A stretch of DNA of 32,517 bases from CAYQDR01 sp964416315. GTDB lineage: Bacteria > Methylomirabilota > Methylomirabilia > Rokubacteriales > DASRDR01. Of this stretch, positions 22,903-31,928 are shown one piece after another. The translations under genes were made by a program, and so were the position numbers. The stretch covers positions 1 to 32,517 of the forward strand of contig CAYQDR010000045.1 of the NCBI GenBank assembly GCA_964416315.1, in the 5' to 3' direction. The notes under the pieces were generated by a model, which saw only the letters and a list, made by a program, of their open reading frames with translations, was not told the origin of the DNA and made no database searches. The stretch's first letter is position 1; the number at the start of each line of letters is the position of its first letter.

Positions 22903-23970
22903 CTAGAGCTTCAGGAGTCCGAAGGCCGCCGCGTAGGTGGGGTCGTCGCGGCGGAAGCTGTCCGGGTTGACCTTCCGCGCCACCGCCATCCCGTAGGCGA
23001 GGAGCTGGATCGGGACGACCGCGAGCAGCGGCGAGAGGAGCTCCGGCGTCTCGGGCAGCAGGAAGACCGTCGCCCGGGCGAGCGCCGGGATCCCCTGCCC
23101 CACGAGCCAGAGCCGCGCGCCGAGGGCATCGAACGTCGCGGCGCTCTGGGCGACGCGCTCGGCGCCTCGCCCCGGGACGTTCACCAGGATCACGAGGTCG
23201 CCCGCGTTGACGGAGACCATCGGCCCGTGGAGGAACTGCTCGAGGCCGAGCGCGTCGATCCACCCGTGGGCCGCCTCCCGCACCTTGATGACCGCCTCGA
23301 ACGCCGTCGCCTCGTTGGGGCCGGCGCCGGCCGCGTAGATCCGGCGGCTCGCCGCGTCCTGCGCCACCGGCCAGACCTCCGCCTCCCGCGCGAGCACCTC
23401 CGCGATCTGGTCGGGGAGGCGCCCCAGCGCGCCCCGGAACCCCTCGACGCCGGCGGTCTTGCGACGCTCGCCCAGCTCCGTCGCGACCTGGGCCAGCACC
23501 GTCATCGCCGCGAGGTGGGAGGCCGTGAAGGCCGCCGACTTCTCGCGCTCCACGGTCCGCAGCACGAGCTGGGAGTCGGGGTGCTCGGCCGTGAGACTCC
23601 CCACGGAGAGCACCGCCGCTCCGACCGCGCGCGCCTTCGCCATCGCCTCGGCCGAGAAGCGCTTGACGCCGGTGTGCGCCATGACGACGACGGCGTCCGA
23701 GGCCCGGAGCGCGGCCGCCTCGGGGTAGAGCGCCAGGTCGAACGAGTGGACGGCGCGGGCGTCGGCGCCCGCGGCCCGCAGGAGCCAGCCGCCCACCAGC
23801 GCCGCGTGGTAGCTCGTGCCGATGCCCACCACGAGGACGCGCTCGGCGCGCGCGAGACGCTCCGCGGCCTCCGCCGCCGGCCCCCAGCCGGTCGCGAGCA
23901 GGCGGCGGAGGTCCTCCGGCTGCCGGTGCATCGTCCGGTACATCGCGGAATCGGTCGTCGGCACGGCCAT
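22903..23970 (-). CDS. SIS-domain sugar isomerase/deglycase-like protein (GlmS isomerase-half type)
   Basis: The 355-residue protein has two SIS domains but no glutaminase domain. The first begins RVLVVGIGTSYHAALVGGWL (44-63), with VMAHTGVKRFSAEA as the phosphate-binding loop. The second contains IYAAGAGPNEATAFEAVIKV and GLEQFLHGPMVSVN, the counterpart of GlmS LKHGP. The end NPDSFRRDDPTYAAAFG is typical of AgaS/FrlB-like proteins that act on amino-sugar or fructosamine phosphates. ATG 23970 is preferred because GGAGGAG lies 8 nt upstream. It is divergent from the class V PLP-enzyme gene, with 86 bp between. The substrate is unknown. Confidence 0.87.
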   Translation of the reverse strand: MAVPTTDSAMYRTMHRQPEDLRRLLATGWGPAAEAAERLARAERVLVVGIGTSYHAALVGGWLLRAAGADARAVHSFDLALYPEAAALRASDAVVVMAHTGVKRFSAEAMAKARAVGAAVLSVGSLTAEHPDSQLVLRTVEREKSAAFTASHLAAMTVLAQVATELGERRKTAGVEGFRGALGRLPDQIAEVLAREAEVWPVAQDAASRRIYAAGAGPNEATAFEAVIKVREAAHGWIDALGLEQFLHGPMVSVNAGDLVILVNVPGRGAERVAQSAATFDALGARLWLVGQGIPALARATVFLLPETPELLSPLLAVVPIQLLAYGMAVARKVNPDSFRRDDPTYAAAFGLLKL

Positions 23971-24056
23971 CGGGTCGGCTCCTCCGCGCCCCACCCGGAC
24001 GCCGGGGGGCGCATCACGCTTGTGCGAGGCCGGGTCATTCTACTACGCTGGGTCGC

Positions 24057-25190
24057 GTGGCGCTCCTCGATAGGGGCGAGTTCGTGGGGCTCGAGGGGGT
24101 CGCGCACCTCTGCACGGGCGGCGAGGCCCCGTGGCTCCGCTCGCACGACGACGCCTGCCGGCGCTTCGGCCGGGTGAAGGGCGCCGGCATGGCGGCCCGC
24201 GCGGAGCTGGACGCCGTTTACGCCAGCGCGCGGGCGCGCATCGCGCAGATGCTCGGCGTGGCGCCGGAGCGAGTCGCCTTCCTCGCCCATGCCTCGGAGG
24301 GCCTGAACCAGGCCGTCCGGGCCGTGGACTGGCGCCCGGGGGACAACGCGGTCTTCGCCGACCTCGAGTACCCCTCGGCGATCTACCCGGTCCTGGCCCT
24401 CCGCGCCCGCGGCGTCGAGCCCCGGGTCGTCCGGACCCGCGACCACTATCTCGCCCTCGACGACCTCGCGGCGGCGGCGGACCGCCGCACGCGGTTGATC
24501 CTCGTGAGCCACGTGAGCTTCCTCACGGGCCAGCGGCTCGACCTCGCGGCCTGCGCCGACCTCGCGCGCTCGCGCGGCGCGTGGCTCGCCGTGGACGCCT
24601 CGCACGCGCTCGGCGTCGTCCCGGTCCCGGGCGAGCTCTGCGACTTCGTGGTCTCGAGCTGCTACAAGTGGCTCCTCGGGACCCACGGGGTCGGCGTCTT
24701 CGCCTATGCCCCCGACCGGGTCGGCGCGCTCGCCCCGGCGACGCTCGGCTGGCGGAGCGTCGTCCGCCGGGGCGGCCCCGCCGATCCGCTCGCGATGCCG
24801 CTCCGCCCCGACGCGTCCCGCCTCGAGGCCGGGAACCCGAGCTGGCTCAGTCTCTTCGTCCTCGACAACGCGCTCGCCACGCTCGCGCGGCTCGACCCGG
24901 CCGCCGTCTGCCAGCACGCCCTCGACCTGGGCGGCGAGGCACTCGCCGGGCTCCGGGCGCGCGGGTGGCCCGTCATCACGCCGGAGAAGCCCGACGAGCG
25001 CGCGGGCAACCTCTGCTTCCTCGCCCCCGACGCGCCCGGCCTCGCGGCGCGGCTCGCCGAGCGGCGCGTCCTCGTCTGGGGCAGCGATGGCCGGATCCGC
25101 GTCTCGGTCCACCTTTACAACGACGCGGCGGACCTGCGCGCCCTCTTCCGCGCGCTCGACGAGGTGACGGGTGCGACGGCGTTGGCGTGA
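24057..25190 (+). CDS. class V aminotransferase-fold PLP enzyme
   Basis: The 377-residue cytoplasmic PLP enzyme belongs to the NifS/isopenicillin epimerase fold. Asp180 and His183 (VDASHALG) bind the cofactor ring, and the Schiff-base Lys204 is in SSCYKWLLGTHGVG. HASEGLNQA (78-86) forms the phosphate cup. RIRVSVHLYNDAADLRAL near the end is the usual C-terminal substrate-carboxylate region. The catalytic Cys loop of cysteine desulfurases is not seen, so an amino acid lyase, epimerase or aminotransferase reaction is likely. GTG 24057 has no good ribosome site, so a leaderless or near-leaderless message is possible. Confidence 0.88.
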   Translation: MALLDRGEFVGLEGVAHLCTGGEAPWLRSHDDACRRFGRVKGAGMAARAELDAVYASARARIAQMLGVAPERVAFLAHASEGLNQAVRAVDWRPGDNAVFADLEYPSAIYPVLALRARGVEPRVVRTRDHYLALDDLAAAADRRTRLILVSHVSFLTGQRLDLAACADLARSRGAWLAVDASHALGVVPVPGELCDFVVSSCYKWLLGTHGVGVFAYAPDRVGALAPATLGWRSVVRRGGPADPLAMPLRPDASRLEAGNPSWLSLFVLDNALATLARLDPAAVCQHALDLGGEALAGLRARGWPVITPEKPDERAGNLCFLAPDAPGLAARLAERRVLVWGSDGRIRVSVHLYNDAADLRALFRALDEVTGATALA

Positions 25191-25211
25191 GCGCTCTGAC
25201 GAAGACCGCCT

Positions 25212-25225
25212 AGTGGCCGGCCACT
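25212..25225. other. 14-bp perfect palindrome between convergent genes
   Basis: AGTGGCCGGCCACT lies between the stop of the PLP-enzyme gene and the stop of the dioxygenase gene. It has no spacer loop and no T tract. It could aid 3'-end formation for both genes or be a protein-binding site; nothing else supports either. Confidence 0.4.
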
Positions 25226-25247
25226 GGAGTCGGCGAGGCCACGCCTG

Positions 25248-26072
25248 TCACGGGCGATAGAAGGGCTTGTCTCCGCGGATCGTCACCCGGAGGCCGTGGC
25301 GCCGGTGCGGGTAGTAGTCCCACAGCGCGTGGTGCTGCGCACACCGGTTGTCCCAGAAGGCGATCGAGCCTGGCTGCCACCGGAAGCGGCACTGGAATTC
25401 CGGCGTTTCGATCTGGCGGTAGAGCATCGCGAGCACCGCATCGCTCTCGTGCTTCGCGAGCTGGACGATGCGCGTGGTGAAGACCCGGTTGACGAACAGG
25501 AGCTTCCGCCCGCTGATGGGGTGGGTCCGGATCACCGGATGCTCGGCCTTGGGGAACGCCCGCCCCTCCGGCGTGTCGCCCTCGTACCGCCCGCGGTAGA
25601 CATGCTCGCCGTCGTGGATCGCCGTCATCCCCTCGAGGAATTGCTTGATCGGCTCGGAGAGCGCCTCGTAGGCGGCGTACATGCTCGCGAACAGGGTGTC
25701 GCCGCCGACCGGCGGGACCTCGAGCATATAGAGGATCGTGCCCAGCGGCGGCTCCGGGTCGCAGGAGACGTCCGAGTGCCAGTCCTCGCCCGCCACGCGC
25801 TTCGACGTCTCGTCCGCGTGGATGACCATGATCTCAGGATGCCCCTCGAGCAGGAACGGGTAGGCCGGGTGGATGTGCAGCTCGCCGAACCTCCGGCCGA
25901 ACGCCTTCTGCTGTTCGGGCGTGATCCTCTGGTCGCGGAAGAAGATGACGCAGTGCTCGACGAGCGCCGACTGGATCTCCTCGATCGTGCGGTCGCCCAG
26001 CGGGCCCGCGAGGTCAACGCCAACGATCTCGGCGCCGCAATGGGGCGTCACCTTCCGCACCTGGATGGCCAC
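25248..26072 (-). CDS. TauD/TfdA-family 2-oxoglutarate-dependent dioxygenase
   Basis: The 274-residue Fe(II)/2-oxoglutarate oxygenase belongs to the taurine dioxygenase type. Iron ligands are His99 and Asp101 (EDWHSDVS) and His247 (DNRCAQHHALWDYYP). Arg262 (HGLRVTIRGDKPFYRP) binds 2-oxoglutarate. The N-terminal GAEIVGVDLAGPL and the ending RGDKPFY are family hallmarks. Substrates in the family include taurine, alkyl sulfates and aryloxyacetates; no sulfonate transporter adjoins it here, so the choice is open. GTG 26072 has GAGGAGG 6 nt upstream; an open extension to 26105 lacks such a site. Confidence 0.92.
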   Translation of the reverse strand: MAIQVRKVTPHCGAEIVGVDLAGPLGDRTIEEIQSALVEHCVIFFRDQRITPEQQKAFGRRFGELHIHPAYPFLLEGHPEIMVIHADETSKRVAGEDWHSDVSCDPEPPLGTILYMLEVPPVGGDTLFASMYAAYEALSEPIKQFLEGMTAIHDGEHVYRGRYEGDTPEGRAFPKAEHPVIRTHPISGRKLLFVNRVFTTRIVQLAKHESDAVLAMLYRQIETPEFQCRFRWQPGSIAFWDNRCAQHHALWDYYPHRRHGLRVTIRGDKPFYRP

Positions 26073-26284
26073 GGCAGACCTCCTCCACCCCGGCCGTCGC
26101 GTCACGCCGGAGGGGTGAGTCCGGATCCGCCTCCGGCGCCCGAAAGCATAGTGCAGGTCGCGCGCTCCGGCAAGCGCGGGGCGTCGGAGGACTCAGAGGC
26201 GGGTCCGAAACTCGATTCTCCCCGCCCGGGCTTCTCGCAACGCTCCCGTCACATCCACCTCGCGGCCGTGGCGTTCCGCTCCGA

Positions 26285-26349
26285 GCCGCGGCTTTGCCGC
26301 GGCAACCTCTGGGGGAGGCCCGGGAGGGGGCCGTCGAGGCCCCCTCCCG
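26285..26349 (+). repeat. modular palindromic intergenic repeat, copy D
   Basis: GCCGCGGC/GCCGCGGC arms with a TTT loop (26285-26303) are followed by AACCTC and a GGGGGAGG run. A perfect 12-bp hairpin then pairs CGGGAGGGGGCC (26321-26332) with GGCCCCCTCCCG (26338-26349). Module order is as in copy A. The last hairpin ends 6 nt from the RidA stop (minus strand). The 283 bp between the dioxygenase start and RidA otherwise hold nothing I can call. Confidence 0.75.
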
Positions 26350-26355
26350 ATATAC

Positions 26356-26703
26356 TCAGAGCGCGGCGATGGTCGCGATCTCCACCAGGTAGCCCGGCCG
26401 CGCGAGCCGCGACTCCACGGTCGCGCGCGCCGGCGTGTTCGCCGGGTCCACCCAGGCGTCCCAGGCCGCGTTCATCTCGTCGTACGTCCCCATGTTCGCG
26501 AGCCAGACCGTGGCCGAGAGGAGCTTCGTCTTGCTCGTCCCAGCGGCGGCGAGGAGCTTGTCGATCTTCCGGAGGACCTGCTCGGTCTGGCCCTTCACGC
26601 CGACCGAGACGTCGTCCGCGACCTGGCCGGCGAGGTAGACGGTGTTCCCGTGAACGACGGCTTGGCTCAGCCGGGGGCCTTTGTCATGGCGCGTGACGCT
26701 CAT
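26356..26703 (-). CDS. RidA/YjgF-family protein
   Basis: The 115-residue small trimeric family protein hydrolyses reactive enamine/imine intermediates formed by PLP enzymes, or acts in related catabolic steps. Motifs are VYLAGQVADD (22-31) and PARATVESRLARPGYLVEI (91-109). Arg93 in PAR is the residue that holds the substrate carboxylate. The ribosome site GGAAAGGATG overlaps the end of the upstream amidohydrolase remnant. RidA-like genes often sit beside amidohydrolases in catabolic clusters, so the broken neighbour may once have been its partner. Confidence 0.9.
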   Translation of the reverse strand: MSVTRHDKGPRLSQAVVHGNTVYLAGQVADDVSVGVKGQTEQVLRKIDKLLAAAGTSKTKLLSATVWLANMGTYDEMNAAWDAWVDPANTPARATVESRLARPGYLVEIATIAAL

Positions 26704-26707
26704 CGCT

Positions 26708-26912
26708 TCATCCTTTCCGTTGAGGGTTCACGACTGAGAACCAAGGCTGGACGAGGACGGCCCGGTCCACGCCCGCCTCGTCCATGTAGTCGAGGAACAG
26801 CTCTAGCGGGCGCGGGCGACTGGGGGCTGTAGGCCGCGCGCATCGGCTCGGGGTCCTTGCCGGCGGCAGTCTCGTCCCAGACGTGCAGGTGCGCATCGCC
26901 AACAGCGTGCAA
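26708..26912 (-). pseudogene. amidohydrolase-family remnant (truncated and frameshifted)
   Basis: From TTG 26912 the frame reads HAVGDAHLHVWDETAAGKDP. DAHLHVW is the first metal-binding HxH strand of TIM-barrel amidohydrolases (amidohydrolase-2 type). Near 26815-26830 the recognisable sequence moves to another frame: LELFLDYMDEAGVDRAVLVQ, then PWFSVVNPQRKG and a stop at 26708, right at the RidA ribosome site. A normal member has about 270-330 residues; fewer than 70 codons remain and the other metal ligands are gone. It is non-functional. Confidence 0.78.
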
Positions 26913-27140
26913 GGCGCGCCATTATTCGGGACCGGCCGCGCGCGTGTCAAGGCCTGGCCCTCGCACGCGACTGCGCCTCGGCAGCGCGCGGCCGGCGCAC
27001 CCGCCGGCCGCCCGGCGCTCGCCCCCGCTCCCAGCGCGGCCGAGGCGCCGCCGGGCGCTTGACCCCGCGTGCGGAACTATGCTTTGCTGTGCCTGGGCGT
27101 CGATGACCATTGCTCGTTCCACGTGAAGGGGGGTCGCGCC

Positions 27141-28328
27141 ATGCGCCTGTCGAGAACGGGATTCGTCGCGGGCCTCACCGTCCTGGCGGTCCTGGCCGGT
27201 CTGGTCTCGCTCACCGCCGCGCAGCCGCCGATCCGGATCGGTGCCTCGCTCTCCCTGACGGGCACCTACGCCGCGCTCGGCCAGAACCAGCACCGGGGCT
27301 ACAAGCTCTGCGAGAAGCACGTCAACGAAAAGGGCGGGCTGCTGGGACGCAAGGTCGAGTTCGTCCTCTACGACGACCAGTCCCAGCCCGCCACCGGAGT
27401 CCGCCTCTACGAGAAGCTGATCACCCAGGACAAGGTGGACCTGCTCATGGGCCCCTACTCCTCGGCGATCACCGAGGCCATCGCCAACGTGAACGAGAAG
27501 TACAAGATGCCGATCGTCGCGCCCATGGCCTCGACCACCTCGATCTTCAAGAAGGGCCGGAAGTTCATCTTCATGGTGCAGTCGCCGGCCGAGGTGTACC
27601 TGGAGGGCCTCCTGGACATGGCCGCGAAGTCCGGGCTCAAGACGGTGGCCATCGTCAACGAGGACACGCTCTTCCCCAAGGCGACGGTGCAGGGCACCAT
27701 CGAGCTGGCCAAGAAGAAGGGGCTCCAGGTCGTTTTCGTCGAGGCCTACCCCAAGGGGAACACGGACTTCTCGGCGATCCTGACGAAGATCAAGGCGGCC
27801 AAGCCCGACGTGGTCGGCGCCGCCACCTACTTCGACGACGCGGTCGCGATCACCCGCCAGATGAAGGAGCTGGACGTGAACCTCAAGATGTACGGGGTGA
27901 CGGTCGGCGGGGACCTGCCCAAGTTCTACGAGCTGCTGGGGAGGAACGCCGAGTTCGTCTACGGCGCGACCCAGTGGGAGCCCGAGCTGCCGTATCCCGG
28001 CGCCAGGGAGTTCAACGACGCCTACAAGAAGGAGTTCCCCGGCGCGGATCTCTCCTATCACTCCGCCGGCGGGTACGCGGGCTGCCAGATCCTCGTGGAG
28101 GCCACCAAGCGCGTCGGGTCCCCGGACGGCGAGAAGATCCGCGCCGAGATCCTGAAGATGGACCTGAACACGGTCTACGGCGGGTTCAAGGTGGACCAGG
28201 ACGGCTTCCAGGTCTCCCACAAGATGGTCATGTTCCAGTGGCAGGACGGCAAGAAGGCGATCGTCTGGCCCGACGAGCTGGCAACCGGCAAGGCGCGGTT
28301 CCCCACGCCCCCGTGGAGCCAGCGCTAG
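27141..28328 (+). CDS. branched-chain amino acid/amide ABC transporter binding protein (LivK/UrtA type)
   Basis: The 395-residue periplasmic receptor has a signal peptide (1 to about 27, RTGFVAGLTVLAVLAGLVSL then TAAQ). The mature protein starts PPIRIGASLSLTGTYAALGQ and continues with two Rossmann-like lobes (LLMGPYSSAITEAIA; KTVAIVNEDTLFPKATVQGT; YPKGNTDFSAILTKIKAAKP). This is the type I fold of HAAT receptors. AAGGGGGG precedes the ATG by 7 nt. It heads a complete transporter set; the ligand may be a branched amino acid, urea, amide or aromatic acid. Confidence 0.92.
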   Translation: MRLSRTGFVAGLTVLAVLAGLVSLTAAQPPIRIGASLSLTGTYAALGQNQHRGYKLCEKHVNEKGGLLGRKVEFVLYDDQSQPATGVRLYEKLITQDKVDLLMGPYSSAITEAIANVNEKYKMPIVAPMASTTSIFKKGRKFIFMVQSPAEVYLEGLLDMAAKSGLKTVAIVNEDTLFPKATVQGTIELAKKKGLQVVFVEAYPKGNTDFSAILTKIKAAKPDVVGAATYFDDAVAITRQMKELDVNLKMYGVTVGGDLPKFYELLGRNAEFVYGATQWEPELPYPGAREFNDAYKKEFPGADLSYHSAGGYAGCQILVEATKRVGSPDGEKIRAEILKMDLNTVYGGFKVDQDGFQVSHKMVMFQWQDGKKAIVWPDELATGKARFPTPPWSQR

Positions 28329-28333
28329 ACCCT

Positions 28334-28413
28334 CGGAGGGGGGCTTTGCCCCCCTTCCGAACCTCCCCCCCGGATCGATTGCGCGGGCAAAGCCCGCGCT
28401 CGAAGCGCTTCGA
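28334..28413 (-). repeat. modular palindromic intergenic repeat, copy B
   Basis: The mirror arrangement of copy A. CGGAGGGGGGC (28334-28344) pairs with GCCCCCCTTCCG (28348-28359) around TTT. AACCTCCCC follows, and then GCGCGGGC/GCCCGCGC around AAA (28381-28399) with a 14-bp palindrome TCGAAGCGCTTCGA (28400-28413). It begins 5 nt after the binding-protein stop, inside the transporter operon. Confidence 0.75.
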
Positions 28414-28496
28414 TCGCGCGGCCCGGACGGGCAGTTCGCTGCGGCACTTCCTCAGCATCCGTCCAGGGATGTGAGCGGCTGATCCGCGACGCAACG

Positions 28497-28524
28497 GGCG
28501 CCCGCCGGACCTCTGGCGGGCGCC
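28497..28524 (+). promoter_or_regulatory. stem-loop between the binding-protein and LivH genes
   Basis: GGCGCCCGCC (28497-28506) pairs perfectly with GGCGGGCGCC (28515-28524) around an 8-nt loop. No T tract follows, so it is not a classic terminator. Placed 20 nt before livH, it could limit read-through or protect the upstream message, giving more receptor than permease, as is common in such operons. Confidence 0.5.
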
Positions 28525-28543
28525 GCTACGTTCGGGGCAATCG

Positions 28544-29422
28544 ATGAGCGTCGTCATCACGCCCACCATGGTCGTCCAGGTGGTCATCTCCGGCCTCCTG
28601 GCCGGCGCCCTCTACGCCATGGTGGCGCTCGGCCTGGCCCTGATCTTCGGGGTCATGCGCGTCATCAACGTGGCCCACGGCACGATCATGATGCTCGGGG
28701 CCTACACGACCTTCTGGTGGTTCCACCTGCTCGGCGTCAACCCCTACGTGTCGCTCCTGGCCTCCATGCCGCTGCTGTTCCTCGTCGGCGCGATCCTCCA
28801 GCGAACGCTGGTGGCGCGGGTCGTGGACGCCCCCGAGCTCTCCTCGCTCCTCCTGACCTTCGGGATCTCGATCGCCCTCGTGAACCTGGCCCAGCTCGGC
28901 TTCACCTCCGACCTCCGCTCGGTCGAGTTCCTCACCGGCGCCTTCCTCGTGGGGCCCTTCGCCTTCTCGAAGGCCCGGCTCGTGTCGTTCGCCTTCGCGG
29001 TGGCGATCACGCTGCTGGCGTACTGGTTCCTCCAGCGCACCAAGCTCGGCAAGGCCATCCGCGCCACCTCGCAGTCGAGCGAGGTGGCGATGATCTGCGG
29101 GATCAACGTGGGACGCATCCACCTCTACACGTTCGGCATCGCCTCGGCGCTGGCCGCGGCGGGCGGCAGCCTGGTCGCCGTGATCCTGGCCATCCAGCCC
29201 GAGATGGGGCAGGTCTTCACGTTCAAGTCCTTCCTGGTGATCGTGCTCGGCGGGGCCGGCAACTATCCGGGCGCGCTCCTGGGCGGCATGCTCCTGGGGC
29301 TCGTCGAGCAGCTCTCCTCGCTCTTCCTGACCACCCAGCTCTCCGAGGCCGTGGCCTACGTGCTCCTCGTCCTGGTGCTCCTGCTCCGGCCGACGGGGCT
29401 CTTGGGAGGGCGCGCGCGGTGA
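28544..29422 (+). CDS. livH: branched-chain amino acid ABC transporter permease LivH
   Basis: The 292-residue inner-membrane protein has about eight hydrophobic helices. The N-terminal block GLLAGALYAMVALGLALIFG (18-37) with VMRVINVAHGTIMMLGAY is the LivH signature. The cytoplasmic loop near 175 (KLGKAIRATSQSSEVAMICG) contacts the ATPases. FLVIVLGGAGNYPGALLGG near the end is also conserved. It pairs with the next gene to form the heterodimeric channel. Its end overlaps livM by 4 bp. Confidence 0.95.
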   Translation: MSVVITPTMVVQVVISGLLAGALYAMVALGLALIFGVMRVINVAHGTIMMLGAYTTFWWFHLLGVNPYVSLLASMPLLFLVGAILQRTLVARVVDAPELSSLLLTFGISIALVNLAQLGFTSDLRSVEFLTGAFLVGPFAFSKARLVSFAFAVAITLLAYWFLQRTKLGKAIRATSQSSEVAMICGINVGRIHLYTFGIASALAAAGGSLVAVILAIQPEMGQVFTFKSFLVIVLGGAGNYPGALLGGMLLGLVEQLSSLFLTTQLSEAVAYVLLVLVLLLRPTGLLGGRAR

Positions 29423-30339
29423 AGCGCGCGTTCCTCCTCGGGCTCGGGGTCGCGCTCCTCGCGCTCGCGCTCTACCCGCTGGTGGCCACCGGCTACGGGA
29501 TCCGCTTCATGCTCCAGCTCTTCATGTGGGTGGCGCTGGCCCAGAGCTGGAACCTGATGTCCGGCCTCACGGGCTACGTCTCCTTCGGGCACGTGGCGTT
29601 CTTCGGCACCGGCGCCTACGCGGCGGCCATTCTGGTGACGACGCACGGCTGGCACTGGGGGCCGGCGTCCCTCGCGGGCGGGGTCGCGGCGATGCTCCTG
29701 GCGCTGATCATCGGCTACCCCTGCCTGAGGCTCAAGGGCCCCTACTTCGCGATCTCGATGCTCGGGCTCAACGAGGTGATGCGGGTCCTGGTCTCGTACT
29801 TCGAGGGGCTCACGGGCGGCGGGCTCGGCCTCTCCCTCCCCACCCTGCACGCCAGCGTGCAGATCTACTACACGATGGGGCTCGCGGCGGTCGCGGTGAC
29901 GGCCGCGGCGTACTTCATCATCACCTCGCGCTTCGGGCTCCGGCTCATGACGATCCGGGAGGACGAGATCGCCGCCGAGGCCATGGGGATCGACACCGCG
30001 CGCCACAAGCTCTACGCCTTCCTGCTCTCGGCCTTCGTCCCCGGCGTCGTCGGCGGGTTCTTCGCCCGGGACACGGGCTACATCGAGCCGATCGCGGTCT
30101 TCCCGCTGTTCTACACGATCACGATGATCGTGATGGCCCTCTTCGGCGGCAAGGGCACGATCTGGGGCCCGGTCCTGGGCGCGGTGGCGCTGTTCGTCCT
30201 CCAGGAGCTGGTCTGGGCACGCTTCCTCTACCTCCACCAGCTCCTCTTCGGCGCAATCATCGTGCTCGTGGTGCTCGCGATGCCGAGGGGCATCCTGGGC
30301 GTGCTCCAGGAGCGCTACCGCCTGCCGCGGACCCTCTGA
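29419..30339 (+). CDS. livM: branched-chain amino acid ABC transporter permease LivM
   Basis: The 306-residue inner-membrane partner of LivH. The hallmark block WNLMSGLTGYVSFGHVAFFG (45-64) and YFAISMLGLNEV are present, as is the ATPase loop FGLRLMTIREDEIAAEAMGI. The C-terminal GGKGTIWGPVLGA and MPRGILG are typical. The GTG start overlaps the livH stop (GTGA). livG follows after 1 nt. Confidence 0.95.
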   Translation: MKRAFLLGLGVALLALALYPLVATGYGIRFMLQLFMWVALAQSWNLMSGLTGYVSFGHVAFFGTGAYAAAILVTTHGWHWGPASLAGGVAAMLLALIIGYPCLRLKGPYFAISMLGLNEVMRVLVSYFEGLTGGGLGLSLPTLHASVQIYYTMGLAAVAVTAAAYFIITSRFGLRLMTIREDEIAAEAMGIDTARHKLYAFLLSAFVPGVVGGFFARDTGYIEPIAVFPLFYTITMIVMALFGGKGTIWGPVLGAVALFVLQELVWARFLYLHQLLFGAIIVLVVLAMPRGILGVLQERYRLPRTL

Positions 30340-30340
30340 G

Positions 30341-31040
30341 ATGCGCGACGGCCCCATCCTCGAGATCCGCGACGTCACCAAGCGCTTCGGCGGCGTCACG
30401 GCGGTGAACCGCTGCTCGCTGGCCGTGGCGCCGGGCAAGATCTACGGGCTCATCGGCCCCAACGGCTCGGGCAAGACCACGCTCTTCAACTGCATCACCG
30501 GGCTCGAGCCGCGCGACGAGGGGGAGATCCGCTTCAAGGGGGAGCGCATCGACGGGCTCAAGCCGTACGCGGTCGCCCGCCGGGGCATCGGGCGGACCTT
30601 CCAGATCATCCGGGTCTTCCCGGAGCTGACCGCGCTGGAGAACCTCCTCGTGGTGACCCGCGAGCCGTTCGAGGTGGCGTCCGGCCGGGCGCAGGAGCTG
30701 CTCCGCTTCGTGACGCTGGACCGGCTCCAGCAGGAGTACGCGGGGAACCTCTCCTACGGCCAGCAGAAGCTCCTGGAGTTCGTCCGGGTGCTGATGCCGG
30801 ACCCCGAGCTGATCCTCCTGGACGAGCCCGCCGCCGGCGTGAACCGCACGCTCCTGAACGAGCTGCTGGCGGCCATCACCCGGCTCCGGGACCAAGGCAA
30901 GACCATCCTGATCGTCGAGCACGACATGAAGGTGGTCATGGGGCTCTGCGAGACGGTCTTCGTCCTCGACTACGGGGAGAAGATCGCCGAGGGGCCGCCC
31001 CAGGTCATCCAGGCCGACCCGCGCGTGATCGAGGCGTACT

Positions 31041-31051
<11 letters not shown>
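30341..31051 (+). CDS. livG: branched-chain amino acid ABC transporter ATPase LivG
   Basis: The 236-residue ATPase has Walker A GPNGSGKTT at 39-47, the signature LSYGQQK, Walker B LILLDEPAAGVN and the switch His in IVEHDM. FGGVTAVNRC near the start and IGRTFQIIRVF after Walker A are LivG-specific. Its last 11 bp overlap the livF start. Confidence 0.95.
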
Positions 31052-31760
<709 letters not shown>

Positions 31761-31763
<3 letters not shown>

Positions 31764-31779
31764 CCCCTGCTCGGGGCTA
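31761..31779 (+). terminator. stem-loop at the livF stop codon
   Basis: TAGCCCC (31761-31767, including the stop) pairs with GGGGCTA (31773-31779) around TGCTC. No T tract follows, so it is at best a weak or factor-assisted terminator. The following 150 bp to the toxin gene hold nothing I recognise. Confidence 0.4.
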
Positions 31780-31928
31780 TCGCCGCCCCGGACCCTGCGT
31801 GGCCCGGCTATCCCCGGTGTCCACCGAGGGAGCCGCCCCTGGCGCGTCGCGCCCTGGGTGGGCTACGCTGGCAGCCAAGCCTCAGCCGGCCGGACCACCG
31901 CTCGCGGCGCGTCGGCTCCACTCGCGGG

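Noticed and set aside
27059..27083. TTGACC and TATGCT as promoter of the Liv operon
   Set aside because: The spacer is only 13 nt, too short for a sigma-70 promoter.
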